Below, piece after piece: positions 7,831 to 16,873 of a stretch of 64,000 bases of DNA. The notes under the pieces were generated by a model. It saw only the letters and a list, made by a program, of their open reading frames with translations. It did not search any database and was not told the DNA's origin. Each line of letters opens with the position of its first letter. The first letter of the stretch is position 1. The translations under genes and the position numbers were made by a program. Source of the DNA: JAWODU01 sp046483125 (GTDB taxonomy: Bacteria; Verrucomicrobiota; Kiritimatiellia; UBA8416; JAWODU01); NCBI GenBank assembly GCA_046483125.1, contig JAWODU010000119.1, forward strand, positions 1-64,000, given 5' to 3'.

Positions 7831-8793
7831 TCAGCGTCCCGCATCATCGCGATGTCTTCCGTACCACTCAACAAACCGCCCGATGCCTTCATCCATGGAA
7901 GTAGACGGATTGTACGAGAGCAGTTCTCCGGCTTTTGAAACGTCCGCGCAGGTGACCCTCATGTCACCCGGCTGTGCCGGCTGAAAGTCCAGTTCCGCTT
8001 TCCTCCCCAGTGCATCTTCCAGGAGTTTGACCATTTCGGAAAGAGTCGTGGTCTCGGATTCGCCGAGATTGATGATTTCAAAACCGAGGTCGCGGTCTAT
8101 CGACGCTACTACTCCGTCGATAATATCCGTGTAATAGGTATAGTCCCGTTCAGTGGTGCCGTCACCGAAAAAAGGAACAGGCCGTCCCTTATCGATAAGC
8201 CGCGTAAACTTACTGATAGCCATATCCGGACGCTGGCGCGGACCGTACACGGTAAAGAACCGCAGAGCGGTTACCGATATCCCGTAAAGCCTGTGGTAGT
8301 TTCTGCAGTAAAGTTCTCCGGCAACCTTTGTGGCCGCGTACGGACTCAGAGGATTATCCACGCGGGCATCCTCGGAAAACGGAACTTCCCTGCGGCCTCC
8401 GTACACGCTTGAAGACGACGCGAACACCACTCGCCGGATACCGTGTCGGCGGACCGCTTCCATCAGGGTCAAGGTTCCCCCGCAATTCACCTTCTCATAC
8501 AGGACCGGACTGCTCAGGCTCGCCCTGACGCCTGCCCTGGCGGCCAGATGCACTACCACGTCGAATTTGCGGGAGTCAAAAATATTTTCAAGCAGATCGC
8601 CGTCAAGGATATCGCCCTCGATAAAGGTGAACAGTTCGGACGTGCGCGCTTTCTGAAGGTTCGAGATTTTCAAAGCGGGGTCGTAATAGTCGTTGAGATT
8701 GTCCAGGGCCGCCACCTCGTCACCCCTTTCAAGCAGTCTCTCGGACAGATGACTTCCGATGAACCCCGCCCCGCCGGTAACCAATACTTTCAT
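7831..8793 (-). CDS. NAD-dependent epimerase, UDP-glucuronate 4-epimerase type
   Basis: A 320-residue extended short-chain dehydrogenase acting on a nucleotide sugar. The NAD site is VTGGAGFIGSHL at the N-terminus and the catalytic pair is YAATK (Tyr-x3-Lys), after the ASSSSVYGG motif. ALRFFTVYGPRQRPDMA and the DFQPAQPGDMRVT end are typical of UDP-glucuronate 4-epimerases (LPS/capsule precursors). The start at 8793 follows an AAAGGG site and leaves 10 bp to the TonB receptor gene, so the two are probably in one operon. Substrate specificity is inferred from motif resemblance only. Confidence 0.88.
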   Translation of the reverse strand: MKVLVTGGAGFIGSHLSERLLERGDEVAALDNLNDYYDPALKISNLQKARTSELFTFIEGDILDGDLLENIFDSRKFDVVVHLAARAGVRASLSSPVLYEKVNCGGTLTLMEAVRRHGIRRVVFASSSSVYGGRREVPFSEDARVDNPLSPYAATKVAGELYCRNYHRLYGISVTALRFFTVYGPRQRPDMAISKFTRLIDKGRPVPFFGDGTTERDYTYYTDIIDGVVASIDRDLGFEIINLGESETTTLSEMVKLLEDALGRKAELDFQPAQPGDMRVTCADVSKAGELLSYNPSTSMDEGIGRFVEWYGRHRDDAGR

Positions 8794-8803
8794 ATCAGCC
8801 CTT

Positions 8804-10711
8804 TCAGAATACCACGTTGACGCCCGCCCTGGCCGTCCTGCCGGGCCGCTCCGATCCCGGGAATTCCTCATAAGTCTCGTCGAAAATATTGTCTACGCCC
8901 AGGACAACTTCCTGCCCGAGAAGAGCGAAGCCGCCGTGAAAATCAACGGTTAGATAAGAGCCCATGGTATTCTCAGCGCTGTTCTGAGCATCGCCGTACC
9001 TGTTTCCAACGTACCTGCACTGAACCACGGCATTTGCTGTCTCCAAAACGGCGTACTCAAACGAACAGTTGGCCTTGTGCCGGGCCAGGTAGGCAAGGCG
9101 ATTGCCTTCCAACGCCGGATTGGCTCCGAATTCTTCGTATTCCCCGTCGGTAAATGTGTAATTGGCGGAGACAACCATGTTGCGGCTCATCCTCCAGCGC
9201 ACACGGGTCTCGACGCCGTAAGTTTCCGCCGCCGTAACGTTCCTGATGCGAAATACTCCGTCGTCTTCAAGGAGAAAGTCAAATGAATCTCTCATGTCGT
9301 TGTAAAAACCGACAATTTCCGTCCTCACCGGTGATTGCCTGCCGTACCTGACCCCCGCTTCATAAGCCTTCAGCGTTTCCGGTTCGAGGTCGGGATTTCC
9401 TTCAAAAAGCATGCCGTTGTATTCCTGCTTGACGTAACGGTCGGAAAGGGCCGGTTCCCGATGGGCCATATTCGCCGAGGCAAAGATCCCGACTGCACCC
9501 GCAGGTCTACAGAAAAAGCCTACTCTGGGACTCAGCCTGGAACCGAAATCAGAGCTGTAATCCTGCCTCACACCGGCAATGACGCGGAAAACATCCGCAA
9601 GATACAATTCATCCTGGCAGTAAAACCCGAACACAGACGTCCGTTCGTCTATGGGTCCGGTAGCTTCCTCAATGTCTACGTTGTCGCTTCTGCCGTCCAC
9701 GCCGACGACGGCAAAGTTGTTCTCCCCTGTCCAGAGCGACTGCTGGATTTCCCCGCCCAGGGTGTACTGATCGTAAATGCCTTCTCCGGGATATTTCCAA
9801 TCGTATTCGTGTTTCCGGAAATCCCGGTAAAGCCGCGTCGTAAAAGACGCGTCCCTCTTTCCGCCCCGGTTCCACCGGTACAGCACGCCTTCGTGGTCCT
9901 TTCTAGTGTCCTGCTCGAAATTTTCCGCTGTGCCCCCGGCCGTCAGCGCCCCGAGGAAAAGGCGTATTTCCGAGTTGTCGGTGATCTGCCATCCCGCGTT
10001 ACCTTCGATACTCTGAGCGATCCAGTCCCTGTCCGTTCCGTCCGAATTATCCGTGTAGCCGTCCGTCCTGACATCGGACACGGTTATGAAACAGTCCAGC
10101 GCCTCTTTTCGGTAGCCGCTGGAAATCCGGTTGTGCCAGGTGTTGTGACTGCCGCCGGAAACCATGATTTCCGTGCCGGGCCTGGTTTTACCCCTCCTGG
10201 TTACAATATTGATAACCCCGCCCATGGCGTTGGACCCGTAAATCGCCGAAGCGGGACCCCGGACGATTTCCACCCGTTCTATACTGTCGGCGGTAAGGAG
10301 AGAAAGCTCGGCTGTGCCCTGGTACTGTTCATTGATCCGCCGCCCGTCGATAAGCACCAGGACCCGTTTCGTGCCGTAACCCGGCGTCAGACCCCGCATA
10401 TTCAGCCTCACCTCCTCGCCCGGAAAACCGCCTCCCTGTAAATCAATTCCCACGGCGTTTTTAAAGAGTTTGGCGAGCGTCACCGGCGCCGCCCGCCGTA
10501 TGGCGGCGCTGTCTATAACCTGTACGCCGGCAGGCACGTCGAATACATCCTTCTTTACGCGCGAAGCCGTAATAATAATATCTTCTCCGTCCCCGCCTGA
10601 ACCGTACGCGGTACAGGACAGGAGGAGAGCCGTCAGCACCGGACAAAACCCGAACCTGCCGGAGCCGTGCCTGCTTTCAGAACAGTTCGCCTTCGCTTTC
10701 GTTTGCTTCAT
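8804..10711 (-). CDS. TonB-dependent outer membrane receptor (BtuB-like)
   Basis: A 635-residue TonB-dependent receptor. After a long signal peptide comes a TonB box-like DIIITASR. The plug domain follows: VQVIDSAAIRR, MRGLTPGYGTKRVLVLIDGRRIN and SIERVEIVRGPASAIYGSNAMGGVINIVTRRG. The beta-barrel ends in VNVVF with a terminal Phe. The plug most resembles vitamin B12 or small-siderophore receptors. The substrate is not certain and no cobalamin riboswitch is visible. The start at 10711 has GGAGGGG just upstream and overlaps the end of xseB by 35 bp, so it reads on from the xseA-xseB transcript. Confidence 0.92.
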   Translation of the reverse strand: MKQTKAKANCSESRHGSGRFGFCPVLTALLLSCTAYGSGGDGEDIIITASRVKKDVFDVPAGVQVIDSAAIRRAAPVTLAKLFKNAVGIDLQGGGFPGEEVRLNMRGLTPGYGTKRVLVLIDGRRINEQYQGTAELSLLTADSIERVEIVRGPASAIYGSNAMGGVINIVTRRGKTRPGTEIMVSGGSHNTWHNRISSGYRKEALDCFITVSDVRTDGYTDNSDGTDRDWIAQSIEGNAGWQITDNSEIRLFLGALTAGGTAENFEQDTRKDHEGVLYRWNRGGKRDASFTTRLYRDFRKHEYDWKYPGEGIYDQYTLGGEIQQSLWTGENNFAVVGVDGRSDNVDIEEATGPIDERTSVFGFYCQDELYLADVFRVIAGVRQDYSSDFGSRLSPRVGFFCRPAGAVGIFASANMAHREPALSDRYVKQEYNGMLFEGNPDLEPETLKAYEAGVRYGRQSPVRTEIVGFYNDMRDSFDFLLEDDGVFRIRNVTAAETYGVETRVRWRMSRNMVVSANYTFTDGEYEEFGANPALEGNRLAYLARHKANCSFEYAVLETANAVVQCRYVGNRYGDAQNSAENTMGSYLTVDFHGGFALLGQEVVLGVDNIFDETYEEFPGSERPGRTARAGVNVVF

Positions 10712-11006
10712 TTTCCCCTCCGTCACGAGTTTCGGCGTTCGAATCTTCATCTTCAAACGGTACTGTTTCCAGTTTGCCGTCTTTTTTTACCAGCATTTCG
10801 ATTTTGCGCTCCACTTCGTTCAGTTTCCCGTTACAGAACTTCAACAGCGCCTGCCCTTCCTCGAAACGGGCGACCATCTCCTCCAGCCCCATGTTCCCGC
10901 TTTCCATGTCGCCGACGATTGTTTCGAGTTTTTCCAGGGCCTGTTCAAAAGTAATTTTTTCCGATGAAGTCCCCTCAGTTTTTCCCGGAGTCTTTTTCTT
11001 TGCCAT
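10677..11006 (-). CDS. xseB: Exodeoxyribonuclease VII small subunit
   Basis: A 109-residue small subunit of exonuclease VII. The core ITFEQALEKLETIVGDMESGNMGLEEMVARFEEGQALLKFCNGKL shows the two-helix coiled hairpin of the family (seen at about residues 20-65). The C-terminal third is an acidic tail longer than usual. An AGGAGA site lies 8 nt before the chosen ATG at 11006; an in-frame start at 11036 also exists. It overlaps the end of xseA by 32 bp, so translation is coupled. Confidence 0.92.
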   Translation of the reverse strand: MAKKKTPGKTEGTSSEKITFEQALEKLETIVGDMESGNMGLEEMVARFEEGQALLKFCNGKLNEVERKIEMLVKKDGKLETVPFEDEDSNAETRDGGENEANESEGELF

Positions 11007-12315
11007 AAGAATGTCTCCTTTGTGTTTGTCCTCCAACGCCGCACTCTTTATTGAGATCCGCTACTTCCGATACCACCGACCCCTTCGCCAGGCGTGTCCG
11101 CAACTGCTGTCCCTTGCGCAGATTACCGGCGTTTCGAATCACACGCCCTTCGCTGTCCCTTGTAATGCTGTATCCCCTGTCGAGTACTGCCAGCGGATTC
11201 AAGGCTCTCATCTGAGTAGCCAGTCTTTCAAGATCCTGTCTGCAGGATTGTCGTTTGATCCGGATCTCATGAAGGACGCGGAGGCCTGCGTCGTCCAGTC
11301 TCTGCCGGTTTTCGCGGACCTCTACTCCACACTCGCTTCTCATCCTCAATTTCAACTCGTTCAGTTTCTGAACGCATCGCCGGACAGCGTTCGACGGTTC
11401 GCGAAATACGTAACTGCCCGCAACGGTGCCGAGGCGGCCTTTAAGAACTGCCGCCCGCTGAACGGCCGCTTCCCGCATACGCCTTCTCTTCTCCGCGAGG
11501 AGTTCACTGAGAGCGTCCTTTTTCTCTACAACCAGCTCCGCCGCTGCCGAGGGAGTCGGCACTCTCAGATCGGCCGCGAAATCGGTTATAGTAAAATCTA
11601 TTTCATGACCAACGGCCGATATAACCGGGATCGAGGAGTTCGCCACGGCCCTCGCTGCAATTTCTTCATTGAAGCACCATAAATCCTCCAGACTGCCTCC
11701 GCCGCGGCCGACTATTAAAACGTCCAGGCCTCCCATTTTGTTCAAAGTGTCTATTGCCCCGGCTATTTCGCCGGCCGCGCCTTCGCCCTGGACCCGTACC
11801 GGCGCAAGAATCACGTGAATGTCCGGGAACCTCCGCCCGATTACCTGCAGTATGTCCCGCACCGCCGCCCCCGTCGGAGAGGTCACTATTCCGACGTGCC
11901 GCGGCAGGAGAGGAACAGGTTTTTTCCGCGATGCGGCAAACAATCCCTCGGCGGCCAGTTTCTTTTTCAAAGCCTCGAACCTGGCATGAAGTGCCCCCTT
12001 TCCGCTTTCTTCCATTTCGCGGATTATTATCTGGTGCCTTCCGTTTCTTTCGTAAACGGTAATGTCTCCGAAAGCGCGGACCTGCAGGCCGTCGGCAAGT
12101 TCGAACTTCACCCGCCCCCGGCTGTTCCTGAAAAGCACCGCGCTGAGCTGGGCCGATTCATCTTTTATGGTAAAATAGCAGTGTCCGGAAGACGGCCTCC
12201 GAACGTTCGAAACTTCACCTTCCACCCAAACCGAGCCGATTCCGGACTCCAGAACGGTTCTTATGAAACGTGTCAGCTCTCCGACACTGTAGACTTTTCT
12301 TTCCCCGGAATTCAC
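10975..12315 (-). CDS. xseA: Exodeoxyribonuclease VII large subunit
   Basis: A 446-residue catalytic subunit that degrades single-stranded DNA from both ends. The N-terminal OB fold is VWVEGEVSNVRRPSSGHCYFTIKD. The catalytic domain carries VGIVTSPTGAAVRDI, VGRGGGSLEDLWCFNEE and VGHEIDFTITDFAADLRVPTPSAAAE. A coiled-coil region and a C-terminal RGYSITR segment follow, all as in the family. The start is GTG at 12315 with GGAG 7 nt upstream, 3 bp after the ymdB stop. It leads the dense xseA-xseB-TonB receptor-epimerase run. Confidence 0.96.
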   Translation of the reverse strand: MNSGERKVYSVGELTRFIRTVLESGIGSVWVEGEVSNVRRPSSGHCYFTIKDESAQLSAVLFRNSRGRVKFELADGLQVRAFGDITVYERNGRHQIIIREMEESGKGALHARFEALKKKLAAEGLFAASRKKPVPLLPRHVGIVTSPTGAAVRDILQVIGRRFPDIHVILAPVRVQGEGAAGEIAGAIDTLNKMGGLDVLIVGRGGGSLEDLWCFNEEIAARAVANSSIPVISAVGHEIDFTITDFAADLRVPTPSAAAELVVEKKDALSELLAEKRRRMREAAVQRAAVLKGRLGTVAGSYVFREPSNAVRRCVQKLNELKLRMRSECGVEVRENRQRLDDAGLRVLHEIRIKRQSCRQDLERLATQMRALNPLAVLDRGYSITRDSEGRVIRNAGNLRKGQQLRTRLAKGSVVSEVADLNKECGVGGQTQRRHSYGKEKDSGKN

Positions 12316-12318
12316 AGT

Positions 12319-13107
12319 TCACTCCGTCTCGGGAGAGTTTATCCGCAAACGGTTTATTGCCCTCGCCTTCCCGCTGTCTTCGTCCGCATCCACAATAACT
12401 CCCTCAAGTACAGCTTTTCCACGCGCCATTCTGAAACGGGAAGGCATGCCCGTCAGAAATGTTTTTGTCACCAACTCGATGTCCCTGCCCAATACCGAGT
12501 CCGTCACACCCGTCATACCTGCATCCGTGATGTAGGCAGTGCCCCCCGGCAGTACGCGTTCATCGCTTGTCTGCACGTGTGTATGAGTGCCCACCACGGC
12601 GGTCACCCGTCCGTCCAGGTATCTGCCGATTGCCAGTTTTTCTGAAGTCGCTTCCGCGTGTATATCAACCAGAGTCACATCAGCGTTGTTTTGCTCCTCT
12701 TCCAGAACAGCGTCCGCCGTTCTGAATGGGCAGTCCATGGGCGGCATAAAAACTCTACCCAGCAGATTTATCACCGTTACCCGGCACGGACCCACGCTCA
12801 CCGTAACGCGGCCGGTGCCCGGGCAGCCAGGCGGATAATTCGCCGGCCGGACAAGCCGCGGAAGATCGTCCATACGGCTTTCGATTTCCTTCTTGTCCCA
12901 GGTATGGTCCCCCATGGTAATAACGTCAGCTCCGCCTTCCAGCAATTCGTTGACCAGCGGCCCGGTAATGCCTTTGCCGCCCGCGGCGTTTTCGCCGTTT
13001 ACAACGACAAAATCCGCCTTGCCCTGCTCCTTCATAGCCGAAGCAACTTTCCCGAATACAGCCCGCCCCGGAGCCCCCACCACGTCACCCGCTATAAGAA
13101 TCTTCAC
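12319..13107 (-). CDS. ymdB: YmdB-family metallophosphoesterase
   Basis: A 262-residue metallophosphoesterase of the TIGR00282/YmdB group, which hydrolyses 2',3'- or 3',5'-cyclic nucleotides. Metal ligands are visible in MKILIAGDVVG, NGENAAGGKG, MGDHTWD and VDIHAEATSEK, and in GTHTHVQTSD. It lies directly behind rny (3-bp gap). The rny-ymdB pairing is conserved in many bacteria and suggests linkage to RNA turnover. Length is as usual. Confidence 0.93.
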   Translation of the reverse strand: MKILIAGDVVGAPGRAVFGKVASAMKEQGKADFVVVNGENAAGGKGITGPLVNELLEGGADVITMGDHTWDKKEIESRMDDLPRLVRPANYPPGCPGTGRVTVSVGPCRVTVINLLGRVFMPPMDCPFRTADAVLEEEQNNADVTLVDIHAEATSEKLAIGRYLDGRVTAVVGTHTHVQTSDERVLPGGTAYITDAGMTGVTDSVLGRDIELVTKTFLTGMPSRFRMARGKAVLEGVIVDADEDSGKARAINRLRINSPETE

Positions 13108-13110
13108 TTT

Positions 13111-14664
13111 TCACCTCGCGTATTCCACGCATCTCGTTTCCCGTAATACTACTACTTTGATCTGCCCCGGATACTGCAGTTCTTCCTGCATTTTTCTACT
13201 GATGTCCCTGGCCAGAACCATCGCCCCGTTATCGTCCACGTTTTCGGGTTCAACAATAACCCGTACTTCGCGTCCCGCCTGTATTGCGTAACTCTTTGAA
13301 ACCCCTTCGAAACTGCCGGCAAGGTTTTCCAGGGCCTCCAGCCGCTTCAGGTATATCTCCGTCGTTTCAGAACGCGCCCCGACCCTGGACCCCGATATGG
13401 CGTCCGCCGCAGAAGCCAGCACCGCGTAGACGCTCTCGGCCCCCACTTCTTCGTGATGCGCCGCGGCCGCGTTGACCACGACCTGATCCTCGCCGTGTTT
13501 CTTAAGGAAATCCGCGCCTATGGCGGCATGTCCGCCTTCCACGGTATGATCAAGGGCCTTGCCGATATCGTGAAAGAGCCCGACCCGTTTGCCCGTGGCC
13601 GCGTCCAGGCCGAGTTCCCCCGCCATGACACCGATCAGGTGTGCTACCTCCAGCGAATGCTTTAGAACATTCTGGCTGTAACTGGTGCGGAACTTCAACC
13701 TGCCCAGCATGTGAACCAGTTCCGGATGTACGTCCTGAACGCCGACCTCATATGCCGCCGCTTCTCCGGACGATCTTATGGTTTCCTCCATTTCTTCAAT
13801 GTATTTGGATACAACTTCTTCTATCCGGGCCGGGTGTATGCGTCCGTCCGCTACCAGGTTCTCAAGCGACAACCGCGCTATCTCCCGCCGAACCGGGTCA
13901 AAGCCCGAAATTACTACGGCTTCCGGCGTATCATCGATAAGCACGTTCACGCCCGTGGCCGCTTCCAGGGCTCTGATATTGCGTCCTTCACGCCCGATAA
14001 TACGGCCTTTCATATCGTCGTCCGGCAAAGCGACGGTACTGGTCATAAGCTCCCCGGCGTGCGATATCGTACAGCGCTGAACGGCGTTGGCCACGATTTC
14101 CTGCGCTTTTTTCTCGGCCGTATCCAGCGCTTCATCCTGCATTCTGCGGATTAAAGCGCCTGTTTCGTTCTGCATTTCTTTTTCCGTCCGGAGCAGAAGC
14201 CGCCTGCGTGCTTCTTCCCGGCTCATTCCAGCTATCTTCTGCAGTCTGTTGAATTCATCTTCAATCAACTGCTTCAGCTTCTTTCTTTCCTCTCCCAGTT
14301 CCAGGTTATGACGTTCGATTTCAGCGGATTTCTCATCGAGTGCCGCTTCCTTCCTGTCCAATACCGAGACTTTGCGGTCAAGATTGACCTCACGAGTTGA
14401 AATGCGCTCCTCCAATGCCGCGAGTTCTTTTTTTCTGGAAGCCGTTGCCGATTCGAATTCCTCCCTGGCCCGCAGGACCTCGGCTTTTGCCTGTATCTTC
14501 GCTTCCTTCCGTATAGTCTCCGCGTCCCTTTCAGCCTGACGCACCTTCTCCCTGGTCATTTTCTCCGCCGACATACTGCCGTAACGCCCGACAAAGAAAC
14601 GGATAACGTAGCCCGCGACCACCCCGGCAGTTCCGGCTATACCCGCAATAACGCCGCTGTTCAT
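13111..14664 (-). CDS. rny: Ribonuclease Y
   Basis: A 517-residue membrane-anchored endoribonuclease that starts mRNA decay. There is one N-terminal membrane segment (GIAGTAGVVAGYVIRFF), a long coiled coil to about residue 190, a KH domain with IIGREGRNIRALE, and an HD domain with GLFHDIGKALDH. These are the family's four parts in order. An AAAGGAG site lies 8 nt before the ATG. It is followed by ymdB and preceded by the formyl-THF cyclo-ligase gene. Confidence 0.97.
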   Translation of the reverse strand: MNSGVIAGIAGTAGVVAGYVIRFFVGRYGSMSAEKMTREKVRQAERDAETIRKEAKIQAKAEVLRAREEFESATASRKKELAALEERISTREVNLDRKVSVLDRKEAALDEKSAEIERHNLELGEERKKLKQLIEDEFNRLQKIAGMSREEARRRLLLRTEKEMQNETGALIRRMQDEALDTAEKKAQEIVANAVQRCTISHAGELMTSTVALPDDDMKGRIIGREGRNIRALEAATGVNVLIDDTPEAVVISGFDPVRREIARLSLENLVADGRIHPARIEEVVSKYIEEMEETIRSSGEAAAYEVGVQDVHPELVHMLGRLKFRTSYSQNVLKHSLEVAHLIGVMAGELGLDAATGKRVGLFHDIGKALDHTVEGGHAAIGADFLKKHGEDQVVVNAAAAHHEEVGAESVYAVLASAADAISGSRVGARSETTEIYLKRLEALENLAGSFEGVSKSYAIQAGREVRVIVEPENVDDNGAMVLARDISRKMQEELQYPGQIKVVVLRETRCVEYAR

Positions 14665-14697
14665 GGCGATTTCTCCTTTCTGTACCCCTTACCCCTG

Positions 14698-15327
14698 TCA
14701 AAAACCCTTCGCGTACATCACTCTTTTTTCCGTCACCACGGCGTCCAGGCGGATGTCTCTTTTTCCCGCCGGAACCCGTTTCTCAATCTGAAATTCGAAG
14801 CCCAGACCCGCCGCAAAACAGCCGCGAACGCGCCCTTTCCGTTTTCCTGCAATTTCGCCCAGCATACGGTCATAATGACCTCCGCCCCGTCCAAGCCTGT
14901 TCCCGAGGCCGTCAAAAGCAACACCTGGAACCACGACAAAATCCACTTCCTCGAAAGGTTCCAGTTCCCGCACACCGGGTTCAGGAACACCGAAAGGGCC
15001 GGCGATGATCGGCGTCCGTTCGGTCAGGCGCGCGGGACGGTACCGTTCTTCCTCCGCAGCAAAGACAGGCACACATAACTTCTTACCGGAAGCCCTGCAA
15101 TGCCCGATGATCGCTTCCGTGCATACTTCTCCGCCGAAGGCCATATAACAAAGAACTGTTTCGGCCGAATTGAATTCCGGAAGCCCGGCCAGGCGGTCCT
15201 GTGCTTTGCGGCTTTCCTCTTCAATCCATTCAGCTTTCAGCTCAGCCCGGCATTTCTTTATTTTTCCGCGAAGATCGGCCTTTCGGAAATCAATCGACAG
15301 GGTTTTGTCGTCTGCGTTCATTTTCAC
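14698..15327 (-). CDS. 5-formyltetrahydrofolate cyclo-ligase
   Basis: A 209-residue enzyme converting 5-formyl-THF to 5,10-methenyl-THF with ATP. The family motifs are EFNSAETVLCYMAFGGEVCT, then VVVPGVAFDGLGNRLGRGGGHYDRML, which holds the ATP-binding and catalytic residues. The start is GTG at 15327, overlapping the rarA stop (GTGA), or ATG at 15321. Homologues (ygfA/fau) sit next to 6S RNA in proteobacteria; here a 6S-like RNA lies one gene upstream, so the association is kept with rarA in between. Confidence 0.93.
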   Translation of the reverse strand: MKMNADDKTLSIDFRKADLRGKIKKCRAELKAEWIEEESRKAQDRLAGLPEFNSAETVLCYMAFGGEVCTEAIIGHCRASGKKLCVPVFAAEEERYRPARLTERTPIIAGPFGVPEPGVRELEPFEEVDFVVVPGVAFDGLGNRLGRGGGHYDRMLGEIAGKRKGRVRGCFAAGLGFEFQIEKRVPAGKRDIRLDAVVTEKRVMYAKGF

Positions 15328-16643
15328 AGCTTTCTTTGGCGAAGGCGCTTCATTCGTTTCGCGATCACTTCTTCGTACCCGCTGGGTTTCGGTTCGTAAT
15401 AGGCTTCTTTTCCCGGCAAATACTCCTGCCGCAGACCGCCCTCTTCATCATCATGCGGATAAACGTACTTCGGGGCGCCCGCGCCGCCTTCGGCGTCCAC
15501 GTGTATATTCTTGAGGTGCTCCGGCACCATGGCGCTCCTTCCCTCCCTGACGTCGGAACCGGCTTTCTCTATCGCCGTGTAGGAAGCGTTGCTTTTAGGG
15601 GCGGCCGCAAGATAGGTGACAGCGTGAGCAAGAATGATTCTCGCTTCAGGCATGCCCGTGAACTCCACAGCGTGCATTGCCGATACCGCCAGTGTCAAGC
15701 CGCGCGGATCGGCATTACCCACGTCTTCCGATGCCAGTATAACCAGACGACGCGCTATGAACCTGGGATCCTCCCCCGCGTAAAGCATCTTTGCCAGCCA
15801 GTAAATCGCGGCGTCCGGGTCGGAGCCCCTGATACTCTTTATAAAGGCCGATATGGTATCGTAGTGACCGTCTTCGTCGTGATCATATACCACGGCCTTT
15901 TTCTGAATGGACTCCTCGGCGACTTCCCTGCTCAGACGGACCGTTCCGTCCTTTTCCGGCCTGGTCGTAAGCACGGCTATTTCAAGCGCGTTCAGCGCCC
16001 TCCTGGCATCCCCGTCGCATACCCGCGCCAGGTGGTCCAGGGCGGCGTCATCGGCACTGATCTTCCACGATGCGAAGCCTCTCTCGTCGGACAGGGCCCT
16101 GGCGAGGAGTGATCGCACCGCCTTTTCACTCAGCGGATTCAGTTCAAACACAAGCGACCTGGAGAGAAGCGGACTGTTTATGAAGAAAAGAGGGTTGTGA
16201 GTAGTAGCCCCGACAAGCGTTACGGCGCCCTCTTCAACGTGCGGCAACAGGACGTCCTGCTGGGACTTGCTGAACCTGTGCATTTCATCAATGAACAGGA
16301 TAGTTTCTCCGCCGCCTCGCTGTCTGCGGGTCCCGGCCCGTTTGAGAATATCCCGCAGAGCCGCGACACTTGCCGCAGAGCCGCTGGTGCGTTCGAAACT
16401 TCGCTTTGTAACCCCCGCGATAACTTCGGCAATAGATGTCTTGCCGCATCCCGGAGGGCCGTACAGAATTACACTGGTGAGTCTGTCGGCCTCAACGGCC
16501 CTTCTCAACAGCCTGCCCGGGCCCAGAATAGACTCCTGGCCTGCGATTTCGTCGAGAGTCCGGGGGCGCAGTCTGGCCGCAAGGGGCCGTTTTGCGGAAC
16601 CCTTCCCCTCCCGCTCCTTTCCAAACAGGTCCATGTCCTGCAT
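15324..16643 (-). CDS. rarA: Replication-associated recombination protein A
   Basis: A 439-residue AAA+ ATPase (RarA/MgsA/WRNIP1 family) that acts at stalled replication forks. Walker A is GPPGCGKT at residues 62-69 and Walker B is ILFIDEMH at 115-122. Sensor 1 (LVGATTHNP) and the arginine-finger helix (LLSRSLVFEL) are visible. The C-terminal half with KSNASYTAIEKA and LKNIHVDAEGGAGAPKYVYPHD is family specific. The ATG at 16643 lies at the very end of the 6S RNA and has no Shine-Dalgarno sequence; an alternative is the second Met at 16634. Confidence 0.96.
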   Translation of the reverse strand: MQDMDLFGKEREGKGSAKRPLAARLRPRTLDEIAGQESILGPGRLLRRAVEADRLTSVILYGPPGCGKTSIAEVIAGVTKRSFERTSGSAASVAALRDILKRAGTRRQRGGGETILFIDEMHRFSKSQQDVLLPHVEEGAVTLVGATTHNPLFFINSPLLSRSLVFELNPLSEKAVRSLLARALSDERGFASWKISADDAALDHLARVCDGDARRALNALEIAVLTTRPEKDGTVRLSREVAEESIQKKAVVYDHDEDGHYDTISAFIKSIRGSDPDAAIYWLAKMLYAGEDPRFIARRLVILASEDVGNADPRGLTLAVSAMHAVEFTGMPEARIILAHAVTYLAAAPKSNASYTAIEKAGSDVREGRSAMVPEHLKNIHVDAEGGAGAPKYVYPHDDEEGGLRQEYLPGKEAYYEPKPSGYEEVIAKRMKRLRQRKL

Positions 16644-16652
16644 GGCGAAAAA

Positions 16653-16834
16653 AAATACCCCGCCATGAGTCGTAAAGGCATCTATCTCCGTTCCTCTGAT
16701 AACGAGGTGGGTGCTCTATCCGCCGCTTCATCGGGTCCCCTTACGGGGCTCCTTTCCACGCCGTTTTCAAGCTCCCTTGACTACAATAAAGGGTCAGAGA
16801 TTTTCTGCCTGTCAGCGAACAAGGCAGGGTATTT
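16653..16834 (-). ncRNA. ssrS: 6S RNA (regulator of RNA polymerase)
   Basis: A 182-nt structured region on the minus strand fits 6S RNA. The ends pair as a 12-bp closing stem (AAATACCCTGCC with GGCGGGGTATTT). It continues inward through AGGCA/TGCCT and ATCTCT/GGAGAT. A large open central part follows, with a small CCTC-loop-GAGG hairpin on its 3' side, and an apical arm contains CCCC-GTAA-GGGG. A run of eight T follows the 3' end. Length and closing stem-bubble-apical stem order match 6S. So does the location: 6S lies near rarA in Bacillus and next to ygfA in proteobacteria, and both genes follow here. Assigned by structure and synteny, not by a covariance model. Confidence 0.75.
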
Positions 16835-16841
16835 GTTCCCC

Positions 16842-16871
16842 ATACAAGAGCCTCTTTGAGGCTATTCTCAA
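16842..16871 (-). promoter_or_regulatory. Possible sigma-70 promoter for the 6S RNA
   Basis: On the minus strand TTGAGA (16871-16866) and TTGTAT (16847-16842) are spaced by 18 bp. A start about 7 nt later would fall at the first base of the closing stem near 16835. The -10 match is weak. A 7-bp hairpin (16854-16873) overlaps it. Confidence 0.35.
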
Positions 16872-16873
16872 AG

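Noticed and set aside
10712..11036. Cobalamin riboswitch for the BtuB-like receptor
   Set aside because: The upstream region is the xseB coding sequence and no B12-box-like sequence was seen.
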